Source: Campylobacterota bacterium (GTDB lineage: Bacteria > Campylobacterota > Campylobacteria > Campylobacterales > Sulfurovaceae). Taken from it: a stretch of 47,856 nt of DNA. Within the stretch, counting starts at the first letter, position 1; each line of letters starts with the position of its first letter. The stretch is from contig QKDN01000025.1 in assembly GCA_003252535.1 (NCBI GenBank), positions 1 to 47,856 of the forward strand. Direction: 5' to 3'. Position numbers and translations under genes: made by a program. Below are positions 17,666 to 24,667 of this stretch, piece after piece. The notes beneath the pieces are model-generated. The model worked only from the letters and a program-made list of their open reading frames with translations, was not told where the DNA came from and searched no databases.

Positions 17666-18007
17666 ATGATGGTGATGGATCGAACAATAGACGATTTTTT
17701 CGAGCTTACCGATGCGGAGGACTATTTCGAGTTCTTCGAGATCGATTATGACAAGTCGCTTGTCAATGTCAAGCGCTTCCATATCATGAAAGAGTACGGC
17801 AGTATGATCAGGACCGGATTCGAGAAGCTATCCGGTGATGACGAGAAGCTCCTCGACTTCCTGAAGTTCTCCCTGCTCAAAGTCTACGGAGACTTCAAGA
17901 ACGGATACGCCCCCAGTGCTGCTGCGGTATGGGGTATGTTCGAAAACGGCAAACTCGGCGGCTGTATGAGCTGCACGCCACAACCGGGGAACAGTTGTGG
18001 CTGCTAA
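17666..18007 (+). CDS. nifW: Nitrogenase stabilising protein NifW
   Basis: A 113-residue protein with the NifW pattern: D-x-F-F-E-L-T-D-A-E-D-Y-F-E-F-F-E-I at the start, V-N-V-K-R-F-H-I-M-K-E-Y, and an aromatic helix K-V-Y-G-D-F. NifW associates with MoFe protein and protects it against oxygen. AAAGGAG overlaps the stop of the previous gene. Unusual: a Cys/Gly-rich tail (G-G-C-M-S-C-T-P...C-G-C) that NifW proteins do not generally need. It overlaps nifZ by 11 nt. Confidence 0.85.
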   Translation: MMVMDRTIDDFFELTDAEDYFEFFEIDYDKSLVNVKRFHIMKEYGSMIRTGFEKLSGDDEKLLDFLKFSLLKVYGDFKNGYAPSAAAVWGMFENGKLGGCMSCTPQPGNSCGC

Positions 18008-18398
18008 AGAGTTCACGGTCGATCCCGATATCGTCCTGCACGACAGCGTCACGGCGACACGCAGCGGCCGCGACGAGGAAGAAGCCAAGTTCAAAGTGGG
18101 GCAGAAGGTAAGGCTGGTAGAGGATATCGTCAACGACGGCACCTACCCGCATGCCCCGATCGGTACCTTGATGATGCCAAAGGGCGCAGAGGGGTACATC
18201 AAAACAATGGGCGAATTCCTACAGGTGATTCGGGTATATGAGGTTCACTTCATAGGGAGTGATATGGAAGTAGAGGTAGTGGGGTGCAGGGAGCACGAGC
18301 TCGAAGCGGTCGATGACGGCTGTGACGAAGAGACGACCGAATCACCGCTGTTTCGAGCCATGATCGAAAAGAGACAAAAAGCTCAAAACCAATCTTAA
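17997..18398 (+). CDS. nifZ: NifZ
   Basis: A 133-residue protein whose central part (about 30-105) is a NifZ domain: F-K-V-G-Q-K-V-R-L, I-V-N-D-G-T-Y-P-H-A-P-I-G-T-L, G-E-F-L-Q-V-I-R-V-Y-E-V-H-F, V-G-C-R-E-H-E-L. NifZ acts in maturation of the P-cluster of the MoFe protein. The best start is GTG at 17997, inside the nifW 3' end, which implies coupled translation. The C terminus is charged and variable. Confidence 0.87.
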   Translation: MAAKEFTVDPDIVLHDSVTATRSGRDEEEAKFKVGQKVRLVEDIVNDGTYPHAPIGTLMMPKGAEGYIKTMGEFLQVIRVYEVHFIGSDMEVEVVGCREHELEAVDDGCDEETTESPLFRAMIEKRQKAQNQS

Positions 18399-18420
18399 AT
18401 CAAAGGAGGAACAACAGGAT

Positions 18421-18765
18421 ATGGCAAAAGTTATTTTTATGCATTTCAAAGAGGAGACAGACGGAGTTTATGAGGCGAAGATAGGAGAACCGCTCCTTAG
18501 AATGGCCAAAGAGAAGGGCGTGCCCATTCCGTTCGAGTGCCAGGATGGCCAGTGCGGCAGCTGCCTTATCAGAGTCGAGTCACTTTCCGATGAAGAGCCT
18601 ACAAGCTACATGGAAGACCTCGAACTTGACAAACTTGTAGAACTTGGCGCGATCACTGCCAAAGACGCTCACACTTGTCAACAATTTACAGTCGCACCAA
18701 AAGTAAGACTTGCTTGTCAAACACTTGTCAAGGGCGATATCTTAGTCAAGCCGTACAAGGGCTAA
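18421..18765 (+). CDS. [2Fe-2S] ferredoxin 1
   Basis: A 114-residue plant/adrenodoxin-type ferredoxin. Cluster ligands are Cys40, Cys45, Cys48 (C-Q-D-G-Q-C-G-S-C) and probably Cys99 (L-A-C-Q); Cys86 is extra. Related small ferredoxins in nif clusters (FdxB/Shethna-type) serve as electron donors or as protectors of nitrogenase. AAAGGAGG lies upstream. It is in the nifN operon, 22 nt after nifZ, and is followed by a second, similar ferredoxin. Confidence 0.9.
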   Translation: MAKVIFMHFKEETDGVYEAKIGEPLLRMAKEKGVPIPFECQDGQCGSCLIRVESLSDEEPTSYMEDLELDKLVELGAITAKDAHTCQQFTVAPKVRLACQTLVKGDILVKPYKG

Positions 18766-18790
18766 TTCATTTCAACAAAGGAGCAATAAT

Positions 18791-19087
18791 ATGACAACCA
18801 GAGTAGAGATCATCAATGATTTTCTTGCGATCAATGTAAAAGAGGGAAGTACCATCCAGGATATCGTAGAAGCGAGCGGTTCAGCGCTTCCATTCGGATG
18901 TAGAGACGGTGAGTGCGGCACATGTGTCGTAGAGGTAGAGCAGGGTATGGAATTCCTCTCTGACAAGACTGAAAAAGAGATCAAAGTTCTCAAAGAGATC
19001 TGTTCAGGTACATGTACACCGAACTCAAGACTCTCTTGCCAGATGAAGATCGTCAAGCCAAACGGCGTTGTGAGACTCAAGTACTAA
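18791..19087 (+). CDS. [2Fe-2S] ferredoxin 2
   Basis: A 98-residue ferredoxin with C-R-D-G-E-C-G-T-C (Cys37, 42, 45) and Cys83 (L-S-C-Q) as likely ligands; Cys71 and Cys75 (C-S-G-T-C) are extra. It is shorter than ferredoxin 1 and is the last gene of the operon, 25 nt behind it. The two may have different potentials or partners (NifH, NifEN, NifB). Codon use suggests strong expression. Confidence 0.9.
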   Translation: MTTRVEIINDFLAINVKEGSTIQDIVEASGSALPFGCRDGECGTCVVEVEQGMEFLSDKTEKEIKVLKEICSGTCTPNSRLSCQMKIVKPNGVVRLKY

Positions 19088-19100
19088 TTCCCCCATCATC

Positions 19101-19126
19101 CATTCCATATCTTTGGGTATGGGATG
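19101..19126. terminator. Stem-loop between convergent genes
   Basis: CATTCCATA pairs with TATGGGATG (one G-T pair) around the remaining bases as loop, 13 nt after the ferredoxin stop; a short T-rich stretch follows on the plus strand. It could end the nifN operon and the opposing gene. Confidence 0.5.
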
Positions 19127-19138
19127 CATGGTATCTTT

Positions 19139-19471
19139 TCAATCCTCCCCCAATATCAGTTCTATCCACATGATCTGCTCGACCAGGGCAATACCATCTG
19201 TTCTGTTCCATACCGATGAGCGGTGTGCTGTATCCCCGTTCTCATCCCACTCACCGCCGCAAAGCTGCCTGAGAGTGTCGAAGCTCGTACTGTCGGCAGG
19301 TCTGAGATCATAGGAGAACTCGTAGTACTCTTCTATCTTCCAGTACTGCTTCGGTGTCATCGTAGATACCGGGGAGAAATCCGCAAGTCTGTCACGGACG
19401 GCAGTATCGATCCGTATCGCTGCCTCAGGATCACTGCAAAGGGCAAAAAATCGAAAAATAAGGTATGACAT
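19139..19471 (-). CDS. Hypothetical protein
   Basis: A 110-residue soluble protein (from the start at 19471) that I do not recognise, rich in Asp, Glu, Trp and Tyr. AAGG lies 9 nt before the ATG at 19471; another in-frame ATG at 19513 would add 14 residues. It is convergent to the nifN operon and is not obviously part of it. Confidence 0.5.
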   Translation of the reverse strand: MSYLIFRFFALCSDPEAAIRIDTAVRDRLADFSPVSTMTPKQYWKIEEYYEFSYDLRPADSTSFDTLRQLCGGEWDENGDTAHRSSVWNRTDGIALVEQIMWIELILGED

Positions 19472-19606
19472 AGGACCAACCTTCAGAAGAGGATAATTTC
19501 GTGATTTTAGCATAGATTCATGCGCTTGAGTACCTGGTACATTGTTACGGTCCGGGAGGAGTACAGAATTCGCGCAGATGAAAGTGATATTCCGATATAC
19601 TGCAAA

Positions 19607-19996
19607 ATGATGAAAACACTGAAGATGATTTTTAACGGACTCCTGGTTCTGGGCTATGCTGCGTTGGTCATGGCAGTGGCTGCATATATCATGATACTGG
19701 AACCGATACGGTCGATGGAGTTCTGGCAGGTCAATGTGCCGGTGTTCTACCCTTTTGTCGTCATCCTCTATGCCTATACCCTTTTAGCCCTCACAGGGCT
19801 CTATGGAGCTGTCGTACTGTTGACATTTTTTGTCAAAAAATATCTTTCACATAGCGTCAGAAAGCTGCTTTGGTTATACCTTGTTATTGTCCCGGTCTTT
19901 TACATCGCGGTGGCTCTCAATGGAAAAGGGGCGGATAAAGATAGCGTGCCTCCTCCGCAGCACCAGAGTTCGGAGGAGAACCGGACTTTCGGGTAA
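19607..19996 (+). CDS. Small integral membrane protein
   Basis: A 129-residue protein with three predicted membrane helices (about residues 6-30, 45-73 and 88-108), followed by a polar tail rich in Gln, Ser and Pro. I start at ATG 19607 since the hydrophobic part begins just after it; an ATG at 19520 would add an unrelated-looking 29 residues. It does not resemble a known family. No operon partner is clear; it lies 44 nt before the P-loop ATPase gene. Confidence 0.5.
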   Translation: MMKTLKMIFNGLLVLGYAALVMAVAAYIMILEPIRSMEFWQVNVPVFYPFVVILYAYTLLALTGLYGAVVLLTFFVKKYLSHSVRKLLWLYLVIVPVFYIAVALNGKGADKDSVPPPQHQSSEENRTFG

Positions 19997-20004
19997 AAGA
20001 TTCT

Positions 20005-20012
20005 GCTATAAT
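20005..20012 (+). promoter_or_regulatory. Extended -10 promoter before the P-loop ATPase gene
   Basis: TGCTATAAT, an extended -10 element, lies 29 nt before the start of the gene at 20041. No clear -35 is seen. Confidence 0.45.
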
Positions 20013-20040
20013 CAGCCATATATCACATCAAAGAGAACCT

Positions 20041-21294
20041 ATGGTAAACACCCATCAGCTCAAACAATACCTTATCGAAGGTGACAACCCATTTTTGCTC
20101 AGTAATGACAACAATAAAAAGACCATTATGCTCTCCGGTGCATGGGGCGCGGGCAAAACACACTTCTGGCAAAATGAGATCGAGCCTGATCTTCAAAAGA
20201 AGCTCAAAGAACAGGAAAAGGCTTGTGTCTATGTCAGTCTCTATGGGAAAACTTCTTTGGAATCTATCAAACAGGAGATATTGATCAAAGCCTCTTCCGA
20301 AAAACCACTGCTTTCAAAAGAAGTATCTACTTTCGGTATAGACGCACTCTCAAGTATCAAAGACAGTGAGCTACTCATTGGAAAGATCGCACAGGCAGCA
20401 GATTCACTCAATAAATACAGAAAAAGTTCAAAAGGTACTCAGAAGCTTGAAAAAGGCGGAATTATATGCTTCGATGACTTCGAGAGAAAGTCCAAAGAGA
20501 TCGACCTCAATGATCTCTTCGGTTTTATCTCCCATCTGGCTTTGACAATGGAGTGTAAAGTTGTCATTATCCTCAATAGCGATGTATTTGAGGGGAAGGA
20601 TGAGGAGATATTCAAAAATGTCAAAGAGAAGACTGTCAATAAGTATTTTTACTTTAAACCTACTATTGAAGAGCTCTTTGAATCTATTTACAGCAGTGAT
20701 CAAAAATATAGTGCTTTAGCTGAACACAAAAATGCTATCCTTGATGCTATTAAAGAGACAGAAGAGCTTAATGCCCGTCTCTATATTCAGGTACTTGATA
20801 ATTGTTTAGAATGCTATGAAAAGAGAACTCTAAATCTCAGCACTATAAGAGTGTTGGTTGTAGCAACGAGTAATTTCATTTTAAATCATAATGTTTTTGA
20901 ATATATGATTCCAACGGATACACGAAAACATACTATAGTATCATCGAGAAGACAACATATAACTTATAAAGAGACGAATGATTACCCTAGAATTATTCGA
21001 GAATCATTAATTAGAATAACTCTTAAATCAGATAAAAATATCAGTACTTTACGAGAAATAGAATATCTTGAATTAATTCACTTTATCGACAAAGAACTAA
21101 AAAGAAAAAATACTAATGGAAATCATGATATTTCAACTGCAGAGCATGACGAAGTAATAAAATGGCTCAATAATCATGAAAATAATCTAAAAGCACTCTG
21201 GAAATACGGCTACCAACTCTACTATGTAGCCGATGTAGACGAAGAGACCTACAATGAAATAGCCCAATTCGTAGAATCAGGCATCCTTCTCTAG
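20041..21294 (+). CDS. KAP-like P-loop NTPase
   Basis: A 417-residue P-loop ATPase. Walker A is G-A-W-G-A-G-K-T-H-F (about residues 33-42) and Walker B is G-G-I-I-C-F-D-D-F-E-R (about 139-149), an arrangement like KAP NTPases and related STAND/AAA ATPases found in defence and phage-exclusion islands. The C-terminal half is helical. The 3' half is clearly richer in A and T than both its own 5' half and the neighbouring nif genes. The stop shares the palindrome CTAG with the stop of the opposing gene. Likely a late insertion in the nif region; its role may be defence. Confidence 0.65.
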   Translation: MVNTHQLKQYLIEGDNPFLLSNDNNKKTIMLSGAWGAGKTHFWQNEIEPDLQKKLKEQEKACVYVSLYGKTSLESIKQEILIKASSEKPLLSKEVSTFGIDALSSIKDSELLIGKIAQAADSLNKYRKSSKGTQKLEKGGIICFDDFERKSKEIDLNDLFGFISHLALTMECKVVIILNSDVFEGKDEEIFKNVKEKTVNKYFYFKPTIEELFESIYSSDQKYSALAEHKNAILDAIKETEELNARLYIQVLDNCLECYEKRTLNLSTIRVLVVATSNFILNHNVFEYMIPTDTRKHTIVSSRRQHITYKETNDYPRIIRESLIRITLKSDKNISTLREIEYLELIHFIDKELKRKNTNGNHDISTAEHDEVIKWLNNHENNLKALWKYGYQLYYVADVDEETYNEIAQFVESGILL

Positions 21295-21641
21295 CACATC
21301 TCTCCCCAGACCAGCTGCTTGAACGCTTTCATCGTCGGCTTGTCCATATCCTTCATCATCGCTACCCGCAGGGCGTGGATCGCCTCTTTATACTCATCCT
21401 TGGGGATGATGGGGTCGTTGGTGCGGGCGAGTTCGATGATCTTGTGCACCTTTTTGTCGAACGGCGTGGCGACCTTGTCGCAGATGCCGTCGTAGACGCT
21501 CATGAAGAGGTTGTAGTTGTCGTAGTCCATCTTGCACTGGCCGTCGAGTATCTTCAGCGCGAGGATCGTGGCATACTGGAGCTGCTCTTCGTCGAAATCA
21601 TAGGTCTTGGCCCATTCGTAGACGGTAGACTGATCATCCAT
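21291..21641 (-). CDS. Hypothetical protein downstream of clpX
   Basis: A 116-residue helical, acidic protein that I cannot assign. Its start overlaps the clpX stop by 8 nt, so the two are translationally coupled, and both fall behind the sigma-54 promoter at 22887-22902. It may be an adaptor or substrate-related factor for ClpX, but this is only an inference from coupling. GC-rich codon use matches clpX. Confidence 0.6.
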   Translation of the reverse strand: MDDQSTVYEWAKTYDFDEEQLQYATILALKILDGQCKMDYDNYNLFMSVYDGICDKVATPFDKKVHKIIELARTNDPIIPKDEYKEAIHALRVAMMKDMDKPTMKAFKQLVWGEMC

Positions 21642-22854
21642 TTTCTCTCTCCTCTTTGCTCTCTATGAGGATCACCTCGCCTTTGCCCTCGGCGTAGTCG
21701 CGGGTGATGATACACCTCTCGACACTCTCGCGGGAGGGGAGCTCGTACTGGAGCGGGAGCATGATCTTCTCGAGGATGCCGCGCAGACCGCGCGCCCCCA
21801 CCCCTTTCTCCTGCGCCTCCTCGGCTACGAACTCGAGCGCCGCATCCTCGAACTCCAGTTCGATACCGTCAAGCTCGAAGAGTGCCTGGTACTGCTTGAT
21901 GATCGCGTTCTTGGGCTCTTTGAGGACGCGGATGAGGTCGTCGATGGAGAGCTCGTCGAGGATCGCCGTGACCGGGATACGCCCCATGAACTCGGGGATG
22001 AGCCCGTAGGAGATGAGGTCGCGCGAGCCGATAGGGGCGTTCTCTTCGGCAGTGTCGTCCTTGAGGAAGCCCATCTGCTTGCCCGAGAGCTCCCTGGCCT
22101 TCTTGTGGCGGTTGACCAGCCCTACGAAAGCGCCGCCGCAGATGAAGAGGACATGGGTGGTGTCGAAGAGCACCGTCTCGGCGCTCGAGCTCTTGCGGCT
22201 CCCTTTGACAGGGACATAGACCTCTCCCCCCTCGAGTATCTTGAGGAGCCCCTGCTGTACCCCTTCGCCGGAGACATCGCGGCCGCTCGTGGAGCTCTCG
22301 CTCTTGTTGGCGATCTTGTCGATCTCGTCTATGTAGACGATCCCCTTCTGGGCTCGTTCGAGGTCGTAGTCGCAGGCGGCGAGGAGGCGCGAGAGGATCG
22401 ACTCGACATCCTCCCCGACATATCCCGCCTCGGTGAGTGCGGTGGCATCGGCCATCGCGAAAGGGACATTCATGATCTTCGCCAGCGAGTTCGCCAGCAG
22501 GGTCTTGCCGCTGCCGGTGGGGCCGATGAGGAGGATATTGCTCTTCTGTATCTCGACATCGTTGAAGTTGGGTTTATCGATCCGTTTGTAGTGGTTGTAG
22601 AGGGCGACGGCGAGGACCCTCTTGGCCTCGTCCTGTCCGATGACATACCCGTCGAGGTGCTCTTTGATCTTGACCGGGACGCTGAGCCCGCGCTGGAAGT
22701 CGGTTTTGGCCTTGCGCAGCTCATCTTTGTGGAGGATGGTCGAGCAGGTGGTGATACATTCGTTGCAGATATGGGCGTGCTCGGCGCTGAATATCTTCTC
22801 CACCTCTGTGACGCTCTTGCCGCAGAAGTCGCATATAAGTTCTTCGTTTTCCAT
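21634..22854 (-). CDS. clpX: ClpX unfoldase, nif-associated copy
   Basis: A 406-residue ATP-dependent unfoldase. It has the N-terminal zinc-binding C-D-F-C...C-N-E-C, Walker A G-P-T-G-S-G-K-T, Walker [10 protein letters not shown], pore loop G-Y-V-G-E-D, and the sensor region G-A-R-G-L-R. It feeds proteins to ClpP. The start at 22854 follows AAAGGA and begins the zinc finger; an upstream in-frame ATG would read through the sigma-54 site. Azotobacter vinelandii has a nif-linked ClpX2 that limits NifB and NifEN levels; the sigma-54 promoter here suggests a similar copy. Whether a second, housekeeping clpX exists cannot be seen. Confidence 0.88.
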   Translation of the reverse strand: MENEELICDFCGKSVTEVEKIFSAEHAHICNECITTCSTILHKDELRKAKTDFQRGLSVPVKIKEHLDGYVIGQDEAKRVLAVALYNHYKRIDKPNFNDVEIQKSNILLIGPTGSGKTLLANSLAKIMNVPFAMADATALTEAGYVGEDVESILSRLLAACDYDLERAQKGIVYIDEIDKIANKSESSTSGRDVSGEGVQQGLLKILEGGEVYVPVKGSRKSSSAETVLFDTTHVLFICGGAFVGLVNRHKKARELSGKQMGFLKDDTAEENAPIGSRDLISYGLIPEFMGRIPVTAILDELSIDDLIRVLKEPKNAIIKQYQALFELDGIELEFEDAALEFVAEEAQEKGVGARGLRGILEKIMLPLQYELPSRESVERCIITRDYAEGKGEVILIESKEERENG

Positions 22855-22886
22855 GAATATCCTTTCAGGAGACATTGGGAGAGCTA

Positions 22887-22902
22887 TGCAAATAGTATTC
22901 CT
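22887..22902 (-). promoter_or_regulatory. Sigma-54 promoter for clpX
   Basis: On the minus strand AGGAATACTATTTGCA, with the GG/GC pair in exact -24/-12 spacing. The start of transcription would be near 22875, about 20 nt before the clpX start. It matches the nifN and nifH sites. Confidence 0.7.
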
Positions 22903-22928
22903 AAGGATTTTTTGGCGGTTCAATTTGG

Positions 22929-23015
22929 GTAGGGTGCATTTTAATGCACCGTTCATCCCGAATACCGAAATATTTCATACTTGCGGATATTTTGGTGCAA
23001 TGAATTGCACCCTAC
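22929..23015. repeat. Paired-hairpin element 1 (GTAGGGTGCA ends)
   Basis: 87 bp bounded by the inverted ends GTAGGGTGCA and TGCACCCTAC. Each end forms its own hairpin (GGTGCATT/AATGCACC and GGTGCAA/TTGCACC). It lies upstream of the clpX promoter. Same architecture as four other elements in the window, with a different stem sequence. Confidence 0.7.
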
Positions 23016-23042
23016 GGTTTCGCTGTGGCAGCTTTGCAGATA

Positions 23043-23864
23043 TTACAGCTTCTCCACAAAGCTGTCGAGGTCTTCCCAGACGATGTCGAGGTTGTGGGTG
23101 GAGGCGAACTTGTTCTCTTTTTTGCTCAGTTCGCTCTTGTCGGTGACGATGGAGCCGCCGCCGAAATCGAGGGTGATCTCGTTGGCGACCATGCGGTAGG
23201 TGTCGCGGCTGAAGTCGATCCCGAGGTAGAGGTAGCTCTTCCCTTTGCGGTACTCCTTGAGGAAGGTCGGGATAGCGTATCCCCCCATCGCCTCGGTGAG
23301 CCAGTCGACGAAGTCGGCGTCGCTGATGATGAAGTTCATCTCCGGTTTCATCGCACCGAGGGGCTTGAAGATGATAGGGAGCGAACCGTCGAGCTCACTC
23401 TTGTCGATCCTGCCGTACTCTTTGGTCGCAGGGTCGTAGCGGTAGACGATATAGCGGTCGTAGTCGGCGGTGATGCGCGAGAGTCCCGTGATCATGAAGT
23501 GGGCTTCATCCTCGTAGATGCTCGTCGAGCTCATGTCGTGGTTGAGATCGACGAGGTAGGGGGGACGGAGTTCCTTGAGCTTTTTGTAGACGAGCGGCGG
23601 CTCGTAGGACTTGGAGGCGTAGATGTGGTTGGTCATCTGCACGATGAACTCCCTCCCTTTGCGCTGCTCGAGGCTCATCGCCGCGCGGCTGTACTCGTAC
23701 ATCAGCCTTTCGCTCATCGCACGCCCGTTGTTGAGAGCGAGGATGAGGCTGTCACTGTCGAAGGGGAGTTGTACGCCGTTGGTATCCTGTGTATGATAGA
23801 AGACCCCGAGTCCGAGGAATGGGATGAGGGAGCCCTCTTTGATATTTTGTGTGAAGTCGTTCAT
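23043..23864 (-). CDS. SIR2-like domain protein
   Basis: A 273-residue protein. The start E-G-S-L-I-P-F-L-G-L-G-V-F resembles the nucleotide-binding loop of SIR2-like proteins, the end of the chain (Y-L-Y-L-G-I-D-F-S-R-D ... E-D-L-D-S-F-V-E-K-L) fits the SIR2_2 pattern, and D-L-N-H-D lies in between. SIR2-like domains bind or hydrolyse NAD+, or deacylate lysines. The classical G-A-G-x-S is altered to G-L-G-V-F, so activity is open. A sigma-54 promoter directly upstream places it in the nif regulon. Confidence 0.6.
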   Translation of the reverse strand: MNDFTQNIKEGSLIPFLGLGVFYHTQDTNGVQLPFDSDSLILALNNGRAMSERLMYEYSRAAMSLEQRKGREFIVQMTNHIYASKSYEPPLVYKKLKELRPPYLVDLNHDMSSTSIYEDEAHFMITGLSRITADYDRYIVYRYDPATKEYGRIDKSELDGSLPIIFKPLGAMKPEMNFIISDADFVDWLTEAMGGYAIPTFLKEYRKGKSYLYLGIDFSRDTYRMVANEITLDFGGGSIVTDKSELSKKENKFASTHNLDIVWEDLDSFVEKL

Positions 23865-23897
23865 AATAGTTTCCGATTCTCTTTTTAGGATACTGGA

Positions 23898-23913
23898 TGC
23901 ATATTCTATTCCG
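23898..23913 (-). promoter_or_regulatory. Sigma-54 promoter for the SIR2-like gene
   Basis: Minus strand CGGAATAGAATATGCA, GG and GC in canonical spacing, about 34 nt before the start codon at 23864. Same form as the other six sites. Confidence 0.65.
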
Positions 23914-23992
23914 TGTGGTATGATCCTATGTCATTCTTGATGTGTACAATGGAGGTATGGTAGTCAATCTGTTTTTGGGGGTTATTTGAAGG

Positions 23993-24098
23993 GTAGGGTG
24001 GGTTTTCCAACCCACTATTTGTCCCATACGCAATAACTGCGCAATATGGAGAAATAAATGTGTGCGTTATGATCGGTGGGCTGGCAAGCCCACCCTAC
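23993..24098. repeat. Paired-hairpin element 2 (GTAGGGTGGG ends)
   Basis: 106 bp between GTAGGGTGGG and CCCACCCTAC. Both ends fold into hairpins (GGTGGG/CCCACC type). Located between the SIR2-like promoter and the 3' end of the Tpx-like gene. Confidence 0.75.
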
Positions 24099-24127
24099 AC
24101 CAGACATTGTGTATGGGTTACGATCTT

Positions 24128-24667
24128 TTACCCGTGGCACCCTACGCCCGTATAGGTGACATAGGCGCGGTTGAGCTCGGCTCTGAGGCGTTCGAGGTCG
24201 AAGGGTTTTTCGAGTTCTTTAGGCATCTCCAGATAGAAGATCGCACCGTCCTTGCTGATGAGGAAGAGGGCCTTGGTGAGGAGTCCTTCGAGGGGGCCGT
24301 CCACGATCTGCGTGGCGTAGAGCGCACCGAACTCCTCCTCGCTGTCGAAATAGACCTCGAACTTCTTGAGCCTGTTGCTGAGCACCGTCTTCTCCTCGAG
24401 GGAGGAGGGGAAGATGAACGAGCAGTAGATATCCACCTCGATATGGGAGAGCATCTCGTCGAGCTTGAGTATCTCATCGATGAAGCCGTTGCCCAGATGA
24501 GGGTAGGAGACGATGAGGCTCATCGCCTTGTTGGGGTGGCTTCTCCTGATCGTGACGTCATTGCCGTGGAGATCCTGGGCCGTGAAGTTCTCGGCCATAT
24601 AGCCCACATCGATATATTCGTCGCACAGTGTGCATTCTTCGCCGTTGTAGAGTACTTTAGATTCCAT
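24128..24667 (-). CDS. Thiol-peroxidase homologue lacking the peroxidatic cysteine
   Basis: A 179-residue protein clearly related to Tpx. Its S-Y-P-H-L-G-N-G-F-I-D aligns with P-S-L-D-T-G-V-C-D of Tpx (5111-5626), so the peroxidatic Cys is replaced by Ile. The C-terminal V-D-G-P-L-E-G-L-L-T-K-A matches the Tpx segment. The resolving Cys is also absent. It has a new N-terminal C-T-L-C pair and a terminal V-G-C-H-G. The peroxidase reaction is therefore unlikely; metal or redox sensing is possible. The start overlaps the nifA stop by 11 nt, so the two are translated together. Confidence 0.8.
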   Translation of the reverse strand: MESKVLYNGEECTLCDEYIDVGYMAENFTAQDLHGNDVTIRRSHPNKAMSLIVSYPHLGNGFIDEILKLDEMLSHIEVDIYCSFIFPSSLEEKTVLSNRLKKFEVYFDSEEEFGALYATQIVDGPLEGLLTKALFLISKDGAIFYLEMPKELEKPFDLERLRAELNRAYVTYTGVGCHG

